From Isosphaeraceae bacterium EP7 (GTDB taxonomy: Bacteria; Planctomycetota; Planctomycetia; Isosphaerales; Isosphaeraceae): a DNA stretch of 64,000 bases. The notes beneath the pieces were generated by a model that did no database searches, had not been told where the DNA came from, and worked only from the letters and a program-made list of their open reading frames with translations. Below are positions 44,286 through 53,412 of the stretch, piece by piece; position 1 is the first letter of the stretch; the number at the start of each line of letters is the position of its first letter. The translations under genes were made by a program, and so were the position numbers. The stretch covers positions 4,227,174 through 4,291,173 of the forward strand of contig CP151667.1 in NCBI GenBank assembly GCA_038400315.1, in the 5' to 3' direction.

Positions 44286-44471
44286 CGATCGAACTCCTTT
44301 TCGATGCGAGAGTGCCGGGTTGTGCTTCCGGGCTGTCGTCGGCCGCCAGCGTCATCGTTGGCAGATCAAGGTGAAGGCCTTGACCGACGGCGGGGCATAT
44401 CGTGTCGGAATCGGCAGAAAGGGTCAAGTCGACCCGGACGAATCGGGGGGATCGATTCGTAAGGAGTCTGT

Positions 44472-44512
44472 CAACGACGACACGCGGGGCGTCGCGCCCC
44501 GCGAAGTCGTTG
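44472..44512. terminator. GC hairpin downstream of the ArsR gene
   Basis: CGCGGGGCG (44483-44491) and CGCCCCGCG (44495-44503) form a 9-bp stem with a TCG loop, extended by an outer CAACGAC/GTCGTTG pairing (44472-44478 with 44506-44512). On the minus strand it starts 24 bases after the ArsR stop at 44537. No T-run is present. Confidence 0.55.
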
Positions 44513-44536
44513 TAACAGGCGGCCTCGATCGGCGGC

Positions 44537-44941
44537 TCAGCGGTTGGGCAGGCTCAGCGTGAAGTCCTGGAACTTGATCTTGCTCGGCATCGGGCCGGCG
44601 GCGGAGAAGAGGCTCTCGAGCAGCTCGCCGAAGTGATCGGTCCGGACGCTGTAGAAATTGTGCTTCCCCTCGCGGCGGGATTCGATCAGCCCGGAGACGC
44701 GCAGGAGGGCGAGGTGGTGGCTGACGGCGGGCTGGCTCTGGCCGAGGCGGTCGCAGAGGGCCGTGACGTGCAACTCTTGATTCTGGGCCAAATAGAGGAG
44801 AATCCGGAGGCGGGTCTCGTCGCTGAGGAGCTTGAAGACTTGTGCCAGCTCGCGTACCGAGGAGTCGGAGACGGGAGGCATGGTCTGGACCGCGGTCGCG
44901 GTGCTCTCGCCCACTTTTTTCGTCGTCGTCTTCCGTGCCAT
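44537..44941 (-). CDS. ArsR-family winged-helix regulator
   Basis: A 134-residue ArsR/SmtB-type repressor. Residues about 28-110 form the winged helix: VRELAQVFKLLSDETRLRIL, then LHVTALCDRLGQSQPAVSHH (recognition helix), LALLRVSGLIESRREGKHNF YSV (wing). The metal-binding ELCVCDL motif of true ArsR is not conserved: the equivalent is VTALCDRL with a single Cys. So metal sensing is not assured. N-terminal 25 residues are basic and disordered. Lies alone between ompH-like and dapA genes; the target is unknown. Confidence 0.9.
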   Translation of the reverse strand: MARKTTTKKVGESTATAVQTMPPVSDSSVRELAQVFKLLSDETRLRILLYLAQNQELHVTALCDRLGQSQPAVSHHLALLRVSGLIESRREGKHNFYSVRTDHFGELLESLFSAAGPMPSKIKFQDFTLSLPNR

Positions 44942-45137
44942 GGATGCTCACCTTTACGGATCGGAGTAAAGAACCCGGATGACCCGGGACCAGAGCCTCG
45001 GGAAAGCCCCGAGACGCGAGCAGCTGAGAGTCCCTGCCGGTCATGCTCGCGGATGACCTGGCCGGCCAAATCAATGGTTTGAAGATGAGTGGTTCGGACC
45101 ACTCATCGAGGAAGAACACAGCAAAGGATGCGCCGCA

Positions 45138-46079
45138 TCAACGGCCATCCTCGAGTAAGCCGTAGCCGATGAGGCTCCGGCGGACAATCTCGCGCGACCG
45201 TTCGTCGAGCGGGGTGAGCGGCAACCGGACCTCGCCATTGCCGCGTCCCAGCAGGGCCATGGCCTGCTTCAGCGGGATCGGGTTCGACGCGAGGCCTAGC
45301 AGGTCGCGGCAGAGAGGGAAGAGCTTCGCGTGCCGACGGCGAGCCGCGACAACGTCCCCGCGGGCAAATTCGGCCACCATGGCCATGACGTCACGCGGCA
45401 CGATGTTGGCGGCGACCGAGATCACCCCCTCACCGCCCACTGCCATCATCGGCAGGGTCAGGCTGTCATCGCCGGAGAGGAGCGTCAGGTCGGTGCGGCT
45501 GACCAGCTCGCTGACCCGGTCGAGGGAGCCGCTGGCCTCCTTCATTGCCACGATGGGGGCGATCTTCGAGAGCCGCTCGACGGTGTCGGCCTCGATGTCG
45601 CGCCCGGTTCTTGAAGGAATGTTGTACAAGACGATGGGTAGATCCGTTGCCTCGGCAATCTTGGCGAAGTGGGCGTAGAGCCCTTCCTGCGTCGGGCGAT
45701 TGTAGTAGGGCCCGACGATCAGGGCGGCGTCGACCCCGGCACGGGCGGCGAACTTGGTCAGCCGGACCGCCTCGGACGTGGAATTCGAACCCGTGCCGGC
45801 GATCACCTTGGCCCGGCCCGCGGCCCTCTCGACGACCAACCCGACGACGCGCTCGTGCTCGTCGTGCGAGAGCGTCGGGCTCTCCCCGGTCGTCCCCACG
45901 GGGCTCAGGACCGGCGTCCCCTGCTCGAGGTGCCAGTCGACCATCCGGCCGAGGGCGACCTCGTCCAAATCGCCGTCGCGAAATGGGGTGACGAGGGCGA
46001 CGGTGCACCCCGCGAAAGCCCGCCCCTTTGATCGTCGTTCGTCGCCCACGCTGATCCCCTTGGTGTCAGATGTCAACAT
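45138..46079 (-). CDS. dapA: 4-hydroxy-tetrahydrodipicolinate synthase
   Basis: A 313-residue class I aldolase of the DapA family. Motifs: VALVTPFRDGDLDEVALGRM, VGTTGESPTLSHDEH (GTTGE pocket), VGPYYNRPTQEGLYAHF, catalytic Tyr in LYNIPSRTGRDI and Schiff-base Lys in IVAMKEASGSLDR. It condenses pyruvate with aspartate semialdehyde at the entry to lysine/diaminopimelate synthesis. All hallmark residues are present, so DapA proper is more likely than a paralogous aldolase, though not certain. It is followed on the same strand by the ArsR gene, not by other dap genes. Confidence 0.92.
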   Translation of the reverse strand: MLTSDTKGISVGDERRSKGRAFAGCTVALVTPFRDGDLDEVALGRMVDWHLEQGTPVLSPVGTTGESPTLSHDEHERVVGLVVERAAGRAKVIAGTGSNSTSEAVRLTKFAARAGVDAALIVGPYYNRPTQEGLYAHFAKIAEATDLPIVLYNIPSRTGRDIEADTVERLSKIAPIVAMKEASGSLDRVSELVSRTDLTLLSGDDSLTLPMMAVGGEGVISVAANIVPRDVMAMVAEFARGDVVAARRRHAKLFPLCRDLLGLASNPIPLKQAMALLGRGNGEVRLPLTPLDERSREIVRRSLIGYGLLEDGR

Positions 46080-46116
46080 GATAGAAGCAAATCCTTAAAA
46101 GGGAAGTGTATGTCCC

Positions 46117-46860
46117 TCAGAATTGCGTGACCCCACGAGGCCTTTGTCCATGCATGAGCGCTTTCATCTCGCCCACGGCGCGATCCAGGCCGACCATGAT
46201 CGCCCTAGCAATAATGCTGTGACCGATGTTTAACTCAGTCATCCCGCCAATTTCGGACACGCGGGTCACGTTCAGATAATCCAATCCGTGGCCCGCGTGG
46301 AGCAGCAGTCCGAGTCCCAGGGCCGAGGCCGAAGCCCGCGAAAGATCGCCAAATTCAGCGTCCCTCGCCTCTGCCGTCGACGCGTCGGCGTAGCGGCCGG
46401 TGTGCAGCTCGACGGCCTGTGCGCCGCAGTCGGCCGAGGCCGCGACCTGATCGGGGTGCGGGTCGATGAAGAGGCTGACCTCGAGCCCCGCCGCGCGGCA
46501 GCGGGCCACGGCGGCGGAGACCCGGGCGCGCTGGCCGACCACGTCGAGGCCCCCCTCGGTGGTCAGCTCCTCGCGGCGCTCGGGCACGAAGGTCAGCTGG
46601 TCGGGGCGGGCCGCGATCGCCAGGTCGATGATCGAGGGCTCCAGCGACAGCTCCAGATTCAGGCGCGTCGAGATCGTCTCGCGCAAGACGCGGAGGTCGC
46701 GGTCCTGGATGTGCCGGCGATCCTCTCGCAAATGGATCGTGATCCCGTCGGCGCCCGCGAGCTCGGCGATTACGGCGCCGTGCACGGGGTCGGGCAGCCG
46801 GCCGCCGCGTGCCTGCCGGATGGTGGCGATGTGGTCGATATTGACGCCCAGGCGCGGCAT
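46117..46860 (-). CDS. pdxJ: pyridoxine 5'-phosphate synthase
   Basis: A 247-residue TIM-barrel enzyme. The family-defining N-terminus [19 protein letters not shown] and the motifs [56 protein letters not shown] and [17 protein letters not shown] are all present. PdxJ makes pyridoxine 5'-phosphate from 1-deoxyxylulose 5-phosphate and amino-acetone phosphate, the last step of the DXP-dependent vitamin B6 route. The ATG at 46860 has a GAGGAGA site upstream. It is followed by dapA on the same strand 37 bases away and preceded by the helicase gene. Confidence 0.97.
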   Translation of the reverse strand: MPRLGVNIDHIATIRQARGGRLPDPVHGAVIAELAGADGITIHLREDRRHIQDRDLRVLRETISTRLNLELSLEPSIIDLAIAARPDQLTFVPERREELTTEGGLDVVGQRARVSAAVARCRAAGLEVSLFIDPHPDQVAASADCGAQAVELHTGRYADASTAEARDAEFGDLSRASASALGLGLLLHAGHGLDYLNVTRVSEIGGMTELNIGHSIIARAIMVGLDRAVGEMKALMHGQRPRGVTQF

Positions 46861-46934
46861 GATTCGTCTCCTCTGGGTCGGCCGGCGAGCCCCGCGGGGA
46901 GGTCCCGGCCTGCGTTCGAATGGGGGGGGCATCG

Positions 46935-49184
46935 TCAGCGGCTTGCCACCACTCGCAGGGGCGACCGGGCCAGGACGAACGTCCGTTCCCCGCCGATGGT
47001 GAAGGCGACGCGACCCTTGCGATTCGGCCCGGCGCCGTCGACGGCGACCAGCCGGCCGATGCCATATTGGGGGTGAATGACCGAGACTCCCGGCCGAAGT
47101 GCGTCGATGTCTTCCGGGGCGCGGGCCTGCGGAAGGCCCGCAAGGGCTGCGGCGGTGGTCAGGCGGAATTCCGACGGGGGCCTGCGGCTCGGGGTGGGCG
47201 TGGTCGGCTCGCGCTTCTGCGGCGGGGCCGACGGCCAGCTCGCGCGGAAGCTGAGCGAATCGCGCTCCGAGAGGTCGACATGATCGATGCTCTCCTCGGG
47301 AAGCTCGGCCAGGAACGGCGAGGGGATGGCCACCTGGCGCTGGCCCCGGAAGTCGCGGATCCGGCAGTGGCTGAGATAGAGTTCGCGCTCGGCCCGGGTG
47401 ATCCCGACGAAGAAGAGCCGACGCTCTTCCTCCATCTCGGAGTCGCTCTCCAGGGCTCGCGAGTGCGGCAGCAGGTTCTGCTCGATGCCGACGATGAAGA
47501 CGACGGGGAACTCAAGCCCCTTGGCCGCGTGCAGGGTCATCAGGGCGACCGCCCCCTTGCCGTCGTCCCAGCGATCGACGGCCGAGGCCAGGCTGATATC
47601 CTCGAGGAAGTCGAGGATCGACGAGCCCGGGTGCTCCTGATCGAAGGCACGCGCCGCGGTGATCAACTCGTCGATGTTGGCCAGCCGGTCCTCGCCGCCG
47701 CCGGACTTGTCCTCGGCCAGCGCCTCGCGGTATCCGGTCAGGGTCAGCAGCCGGCGGATGACCTCCTCGGAGGGGTGATCGCGGAGCGTGTTCAGCTCGT
47801 CCATCAGCATGGCGAAGTCGCGCAATGATCGCGCGGCCTTGTCCTTCATGCCGGGGATCGAGGCCCCCTCGCGGGCCATCGCCAGCATCGGCAGCGAGAG
47901 CGCCCTGGCCCGTTCCGACAGCCGTCCCAGGGTCGTCTTGCCCAGCCCGCGGGGGGGGACGTTCACGACCCTGTCAAAGGCGACGTCATCCTTGGGGTTC
48001 GACAGGAGATTCAGGTAGGAGAGGACGTCCTTGATCTCTTGACGCTGATAAAAGGAGACACCGCCGATGATCTGATAGGGGATTTTGGCGGCTCGCAACG
48101 CGGCCTCCAGGCCTCGGGTCAAGGCCGTAATCCTGCAGAAAATGGCGATGTCGGCGTAGGTCCGGTTGCCTTCTCTGACGAGCTCGACGATCTTCGATGC
48201 CACGCCGCGTGCCTCGTCGGCCTCGGCGGCGTAGGTGGTCAGGTTGACCTGGTCGCCGTCGGCGTTCTCAGTCAGGAGCGATTTCGGCTTGCGCTTTCGG
48301 TTGTGACGGATGAGGGAATCGGCCACCCTCAAGATATTTTTCGTGCTCCGATAATTCTGCTCGAGCTTGACGACCTTGCTGCCCGGGTAGTCGTGCTCGA
48401 ATTCGAGGATGTTGTTGAGATTGGCCCCGCGCCAGCCGTAGATCGACTGGTCGGGGTCGCCGGTGACGCATAGGTTGGGCGTGTCGCGCGAGAGGGCACG
48501 GATGATCCCATATTGCGCGATGTTGGTGTCCTGATACTCGTCAACCAGGATATAGCGGAACCGGGCGTCGAGGGTTTTGCGCACATCCGGGTGAGATTTC
48601 AGAATTGTGACGAGGTGGACCAGCAGGTCGTCGAAATCGACGGCCGAGGACTCGACGAGCTTCTTCTGATATTCGGCGTAGACCTTGGCGGCCACGGCGG
48701 CGACGTGGTCGCCGGCTCGCTTCGCCATCAACTCGGGGGTGATCAGGTCGTTCTTGGCCCGGCTGATGATCGAGTCGATCCGCTCGGGGGTGACCCCCGC
48801 GGCGGCGAGGTCGAGCCGCTCGACGGCCGACTTGACCGCCCTGAGTCGGTCCGACTGGTCGTAGATTGTGAAGGATCGGTCAAGGCCCACAAGGGGGGCG
48901 TATGACCGCAGGAGCCTGGCGCAGAGGGCGTGGAAGGTGCCGACCCAGACCTTGGAGTCGGGCGCCAGCGCCTCGATGCGCTGGCGCATCTCGCCGGCCG
49001 CCTTGTTCGTGAAGGTGAGGGCCAGGATGTTCGAACCGTGGACGCCCCGCGAGAGCAGGTTGGCGACCCGCCTGGTGATCACGCGAGTCTTGCCCGAGCC
49101 GGCGCCTGCGAGGACGAGCAGGGGGCCGTCGACGTGGGCGACGGCCTCGCGCTGGGCTGCTGTCAGGTCGCTATTCGGATCCAT
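46935..49184 (-). CDS. pcrA: UvrD/PcrA-type superfamily 1 DNA helicase
   Basis: A 749-residue SF1A helicase. Motifs: Q-motif LTAAQREAV, Walker [17 protein letters not shown], Ia [98 protein letters not shown] and [18 protein letters not shown]. Helicases of this type unwind DNA 3'-to-5' in repair and replication restart. The C-terminal 60 residues ([20 protein letters not shown]) form the Tudor-like domain of PcrA/UvrD. The preceding ~70 residues are a Pro/Arg-rich linker. The gene is divergent from acpS. Confidence 0.96.
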   Translation of the reverse strand: MDPNSDLTAAQREAVAHVDGPLLVLAGAGSGKTRVITRRVANLLSRGVHGSNILALTFTNKAAGEMRQRIEALAPDSKVWVGTFHALCARLLRSYAPLVGLDRSFTIYDQSDRLRAVKSAVERLDLAAAGVTPERIDSIISRAKNDLITPELMAKRAGDHVAAVAAKVYAEYQKKLVESSAVDFDDLLVHLVTILKSHPDVRKTLDARFRYILVDEYQDTNIAQYGIIRALSRDTPNLCVTGDPDQSIYGWRGANLNNILEFEHDYPGSKVVKLEQNYRSTKNILRVADSLIRHNRKRKPKSLLTENADGDQVNLTTYAAEADEARGVASKIVELVREGNRTYADIAIFCRITALTRGLEAALRAAKIPYQIIGGVSFYQRQEIKDVLSYLNLLSNPKDDVAFDRVVNVPPRGLGKTTLGRLSERARALSLPMLAMAREGASIPGMKDKAARSLRDFAMLMDELNTLRDHPSEEVIRRLLTLTGYREALAEDKSGGGEDRLANIDELITAARAFDQEHPGSSILDFLEDISLASAVDRWDDGKGAVALMTLHAAKGLEFPVVFIVGIEQNLLPHSRALESDSEMEEERRLFFVGITRAERELYLSHCRIRDFRGQRQVAIPSPFLAELPEESIDHVDLSERDSLSFRASWPSAPPQKREPTTPTPSRRPPSEFRLTTAAALAGLPQARAPEDIDALRPGVSVIHPQYGIGRLVAVDGAGPNRKGRVAFTIGGERTFVLARSPLRVVASR

Positions 49185-49535
49185 GAAGCGATCTACCCGA
49201 GACGTGTACGGGGCGGCGGGCGCGAACCATCGGGCCGGGGCCGCCGGTCGCGGATACCCAGACTATAGCCGACGAATGGCCTTGCCGCGACAGGAACATC
49301 GACCATATGCGGGCCCGTCATGGCCGGATGACCCATCGAACCGTGGTTGCATGAGCAATCGTTCGTCGCAAAATCGGCGCATCTTGCCGCCGCGGGGCGC
49401 CGTCCGGCATTGGCCAGGCCGGGACCCGGTCGATAAACTGGCTCGACGCGAGGCCGGTGCTCCCGCATCGCCCGCGGCGGCCGACAATCGAAGACATGTA
49501 CGCGAAGAGCGCCCGCCCACGGGAGTAGCCGTTCG

Positions 49536-49985
49536 ATGAATATCCTGGGAATCGGCACCGACATCATCGAATGCCCGCGGATCGGCAAGATGATCGAGAC
49601 GCACGGAGAGGTCTTCCTGCGTCGGGTCTACACCGACCGGGAGATTCGCTACTGCAATGCACGCAAGCACGCGATCGAGCATTTCGCCGGGCGATGGGCC
49701 GCCAAGGAGGCAATCCTGAAGGCCCTGGGGACCGGCTGGGCTCGGGGAATCGCCTGGACGGACCTGGAAGTCCGGAACCTGCCGGGCGGCGCGCCTAAGG
49801 TCCACGTCCGCGGAGGTGCCAAGGACGCCGCGATCGGCCGCGGGATCGGCGACATCGTGGTCTCGATCTCGCACTGCCGGACGTACGCCACGGCCTTCGC
49901 GCTCGCGATGGCCGGCGGGGTCGGGGGGGCTCCCGGCTCGCTGTTCGAAGCGGGCCGGGAGCCCGACGAGCCCGAGGGTTACTGA
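49536..49985 (+). CDS. acpS: holo-[acyl-carrier-protein] synthase
   Basis: A 149-residue phosphopantetheinyl transferase of the AcpS type. Motif 1 GIGTDIIECPRI with metal-binding Asp at about residue 8; motif 2 HFAGRWAAKEAILKALGTGW with the catalytic Glu/Lys. The C-terminal SISHCRTYATAFALA completes the fold. It transfers the 4'-phosphopantetheine arm from CoA to ACP. Family members are about 120-130 residues, so the last 30 residues (GGAPGSLFEAGREPDEPEGY) are an extra tail. GGGAG precedes the ATG at 49536. Converges with the glutaredoxin gene across a short GGCGCC hairpin. Confidence 0.95.
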   Translation: MNILGIGTDIIECPRIGKMIETHGEVFLRRVYTDREIRYCNARKHAIEHFAGRWAAKEAILKALGTGWARGIAWTDLEVRNLPGGAPKVHVRGGAKDAAIGRGIGDIVVSISHCRTYATAFALAMAGGVGGAPGSLFEAGREPDEPEGY

Positions 49986-50000
49986 CGGGCCCGGCGCCGT

Positions 50001-50279
50001 TCAGGCGCCAGGCGTCGCGCCGGTGGCCACCTCGGTCGCCTGGTCGACGGCCCGGCGAAGCTCGTCGGGGCCCGGGTTGAACAGGGTCTCGTTGTTAATC
50101 CGGATGGTCGGCAAGACCCGCTTGCCGCCGTTCAGGTCGGCCAGATATTCGTTCAGCTCGGGCGACTCGTCGACATCCTTGAACTCGAAAGGGATCTGCT
50201 TGGCGTGCAGCAGGGCGGTGGCTCTGGTGGTGTCGGGGCAGGTCGTCGATCCGTAAACGGTCACATTTGCCTGGGACAT
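50001..50279 (-). CDS. glutaredoxin-like protein with CPDT active site
   Basis: A 92-residue thioredoxin-fold protein: VTVYGSTTCPDTTRATALLH, then a glutaredoxin core with FEFKDVDESPELNEYLADLN and the cis-Pro loop KRVLPTIRINNETLFNPG. The active-site motif is C-P-D-T, with a single Cys, rather than CPYC. Glutaredoxin-family proteins with this CPDT motif are known from actinobacteria and others, where they may use other thiols than glutathione. The start at 50279 has a GAGGTG site; the longer frame from 50408 overlaps the topA gene. Confidence 0.85.
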   Translation of the reverse strand: MSQANVTVYGSTTCPDTTRATALLHAKQIPFEFKDVDESPELNEYLADLNGGKRVLPTIRINNETLFNPGPDELRRAVDQATEVATGATPGA

Positions 50280-50391
50280 GGGAAGCACCTCTCCCCACAC
50301 GCGGGGGCCTTTACATCGTTCGGGAAGGCGAGCGAATCCTCGCCCCTCGCCCTCCAACGATGCAAAGGCCGCGCCGCGGCGGGCTGAGGGG

Positions 50392-53169
50392 TCAATCTTC
50401 GCCGTCAACTTCCACCTCGGCGTCGACTTCGACGTCGAGTTCCACGTCGGAGTCGGCCGCGGCCGCCTCGTCGGTGGGTAGCTCGGGCTTCTCGCCGGTG
50501 GCCGCCGAGATCTTCTCCAGGCTCAGCTCGCTGGGCTCGCGGGTCCCCTTGCATTTGGGGTATTTCGAACAGCCGAGGAAGTAGCCCCGGCGTCCCTTGC
50601 GCACGGTCATCGTGCTGCCGCAGTCCTCGCAGGTCTCGTCGACCTGGATCGACTTGAGGTCGGGGCCGCTCGATGCCGAGGCGGGGGCGGCGGTGGCCAG
50701 GTCGCCCAGCTTGTCCTTCAGGTCATCGGGAATGGGCGCGGTGGTCCGGCACTTGGGATAGTTCAGGCAGCCGAGGAAGGCACCCCGGCGTCCCTGCTTC
50801 AGGCCCATCGGCCCGCCGCACTTCTCGCACTTCACGTCCACCGCCACCGGCACGACCGGCTTGCCCGCATCATCCACGGGCATGGTGTTGCGGCACTTGG
50901 GGTAGCCCGTGCAGCCGAGGAACGACCCGCGTGAGCCGGTCCGCAAGGCCATCGGCTTGCCGCACTTGTCGCAGACGTGCTCGGTCTCGATCTTCGACGG
51001 GACGGGCTTGCCGTCCACGGGGTCGATGTTGAACGACTCCTTGCAACCTGGGTAGCCCGAGCACGACAGGAACGGCCCGCGCTTGCTCTCGCGGAGCATC
51101 AGGGGTTTGCCGCATTTGGGGCATTTGTGCTCGGTCTCGACCGCCGCGGGCCGGGCCTGGCCGTCCATGGGGCGGGTGGCCTTGCACTCGGGGTAGCGGG
51201 TGCAGCCCAGGAACGAGCCGGTCTTGGTGAACTTGATCGCCATCGGGGCATTGCAGTCCTGGCAGAGCTCCTTGCTCAGGACCTGCACCTTCTCCATTTT
51301 CGTCTCGGCCTCTTTCAGGGCCTCCTGGAAGGGGTGATAAAACTCGTCGAGAACGCGGGTCATCTCGACGTTGGAGCTAGCGATCCCGTCGAGCTCGTCC
51401 TCCATATGGGACGTGAACTTCAGGTCGAGGATCTTGGGGAAGTGCTTGACCAATAGCTCGGTGACGATCATCCCCAGGTCGGTGGCGAAGAATTTCCGGT
51501 CCTTCTGCTCGACGTAGAGCCGGTCCTGGATCGTCTGGATGATCGGCGCGTACGTGCTCGGCCGGCCGATGTTCTCCTTTTCCAGGGCCTTGATCAGCGT
51601 GGCCTCGGAGAACCGGGGGGGCGGCTGGGTGAAGTGCTGGGTCGGGTCGACCGAGTGCATGTCCAGGGCCGATCCCTGGCTGACGTTCGGCAGGAGCGCA
51701 TCCTCCTGCTTGCCCGCCGGCGGCAGCGCCCGCCGGTAGCCGTCGAACTTCATGATCTTGCCCTGGGCCTTGAACAGCCCCTCGCCGGCGCGGACCTGGA
51801 CGTTCGTCACGGCGAAGACCGCGGGGGTCATCTGGCTGGCGACGAACCGCTTGTAGATCAACGAATAGAGCTTGTACTGGTCGATCGACAGCTTGCCCCG
51901 CATCGACTCGGGGTCGAGCGACAGGTCGGTCGGGCGGATGGCCTCGTGGGCCTCTTGCGCCTGCTTGTTCGCGGCATATCGGTTCGGCTTGGCGGGCACG
52001 TAGCGGTCGCCATATTGCTTGGCGATCATCTCGCGGACGCCGGCGATCGAGTCCTCGGAGACCCGCAAGCTGTCGGTACGCATGTAGGTGATGAGCCCGG
52101 TGGGCCCGTCGCCGCCGACGTCGATGCCTTCGTATAGCTCCTGGGCGATCTTCATCGTCCGCTTGCCCGAGAACCGCAGGCGGATGACCGACTGCTGCTG
52201 GAGCGTGCTGGTCTTGAACGGGGCGTCGGCCTTGTCGAGCTTCTCCTGCTCCTCGACGGAGGAGACGGCGAAGCTGGCGGTGACAAGGGCGTCGCGTGCG
52301 GCCGTCGCGTCCAGCTCGTTATCGGCCTTGAACTTCTGTCCCTTCCACTCGGCCAGCTCGGCCTCGAAGCGGTCGGACTCGGCGGTCGACCCGGCCGGGG
52401 AGACGGTGGCGGAGATGCGCCAGTATTCCTCGCTGACGAAGGCCTTGATCTCGGCCTCGCGCTCGGCGATCAGGCGGACGGCGACCGACTGGACCCGGCC
52501 GGCGCTGAGGTGGCGGGCCACCTTGCTCCAGAGCAGGGGGCTGAGCTGATAGCCGACGAAGCGGTCGAGGAACCGCCTGGCCTGCTGGGCGTTGACCTTG
52601 TCCATGTCGATCGGGCCGGCGTGATTGAACGCCTCTTTGACGGCCTTCTCGGTGATCTCGTAGAACATCACGCGCTTGACGCGGTCGTCGGGCAGTCCCA
52701 GGGCTTCCTGAAGATGCCAGGCGATGGCCTCCCCCTCGCGGTCGGGGTCAGTCGCCAGGTAGACCATCGAGGCGCGGTCGGCTTCCTTCTTCAGGTCGAC
52801 GACGGTGGCCTTCTTCTTGTCGGGCACGACATAGCTGGGGACGTACCCGTTGAGGACGTCGATGCCCAGGTCTCGGACCTTGCCTCGCTCGGGCAGGTCG
52901 CGGACGTGGCCCATGCTCGCCTTGACGACGAAGGCAGGGCCGAGGAACTTGCCGATCGACTTGGCCTTCTTGGGGCTCTCGACGATGACCAGGCTGCGGC
53001 CACCCTTCGGTGTGCTGTCCGCGTCGGATTTGGCCACCTTGGGCTTGGCGACGCGCTTGGTCGCGGGCTTGGTCGCGGCCTTCGGCTTGGCCGGGGCCTT
53101 CTTGGTCGTTCGTTTAGGGGTCGGCTCGGACCCCGGTTCGGTCTCAGACTTGGCGGACTTGCGGGCCAC
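50392..53169 (-). CDS. topA: DNA topoisomerase I with five C-terminal zinc ribbons
   Basis: A 925-residue type IA topoisomerase. It starts with GTG at 53169 behind AGGAAG. Residues 1-55 are a basic Lys/Ala/Pro-rich extension. The Toprim domain follows (SLVIVESPKKAKSIGKFLG, ATDPDREGEAIAWHL), then the catalytic Tyr in GLITYMRTDSLRVSEDS. Near residue 640 on come five zinc-ribbon modules with near-identical spacing: CQDCNAPMAIKF, CPKCGKPLMLRE, CDKCGKPMALRT, CEKCGGPMGLKQ and CEDCGSTMTVRK, each followed by a second CxYPxC pair. The protein ends in a repetitive acidic tail (DVELDVEVDAEVEVDGED). It relaxes negative supercoils in DNA. E. coli TopA has three such ribbons. Confidence 0.96.
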   Translation of the reverse strand: MARKSAKSETEPGSEPTPKRTTKKAPAKPKAATKPATKRVAKPKVAKSDADSTPKGGRSLVIVESPKKAKSIGKFLGPAFVVKASMGHVRDLPERGKVRDLGIDVLNGYVPSYVVPDKKKATVVDLKKEADRASMVYLATDPDREGEAIAWHLQEALGLPDDRVKRVMFYEITEKAVKEAFNHAGPIDMDKVNAQQARRFLDRFVGYQLSPLLWSKVARHLSAGRVQSVAVRLIAEREAEIKAFVSEEYWRISATVSPAGSTAESDRFEAELAEWKGQKFKADNELDATAARDALVTASFAVSSVEEQEKLDKADAPFKTSTLQQQSVIRLRFSGKRTMKIAQELYEGIDVGGDGPTGLITYMRTDSLRVSEDSIAGVREMIAKQYGDRYVPAKPNRYAANKQAQEAHEAIRPTDLSLDPESMRGKLSIDQYKLYSLIYKRFVASQMTPAVFAVTNVQVRAGEGLFKAQGKIMKFDGYRRALPPAGKQEDALLPNVSQGSALDMHSVDPTQHFTQPPPRFSEATLIKALEKENIGRPSTYAPIIQTIQDRLYVEQKDRKFFATDLGMIVTELLVKHFPKILDLKFTSHMEDELDGIASSNVEMTRVLDEFYHPFQEALKEAETKMEKVQVLSKELCQDCNAPMAIKFTKTGSFLGCTRYPECKATRPMDGQARPAAVETEHKCPKCGKPLMLRESKRGPFLSCSGYPGCKESFNIDPVDGKPVPSKIETEHVCDKCGKPMALRTGSRGSFLGCTGYPKCRNTMPVDDAGKPVVPVAVDVKCEKCGGPMGLKQGRRGAFLGCLNYPKCRTTAPIPDDLKDKLGDLATAAPASASSGPDLKSIQVDETCEDCGSTMTVRKGRRGYFLGCSKYPKCKGTREPSELSLEKISAATGEKPELPTDEAAAADSDVELDVEVDAEVEVDGED

Positions 53170-53412
53170 GATGTCTTCCTATCATTGATGCAGCAAACGA
53201 CTTGAGGCCACCGACGGTCGAGCCACGGGGGCCGGCCGGTTTCCGGGGCGGGGCCCGGTCTGCCTTGGCTGCGGCGATGCGTGTTGTTACACTTCAAGAG
53301 AGGCCGGCGATTCGGAAGTCGCGCCCTTCAAATAGCTAGGGTATCGGCGCCTGTCAAGGGGGCCGGCATCGGGCGAGGCCCGCCCCAGAATCCACCGCGT
53401 CGAGATAACCTC

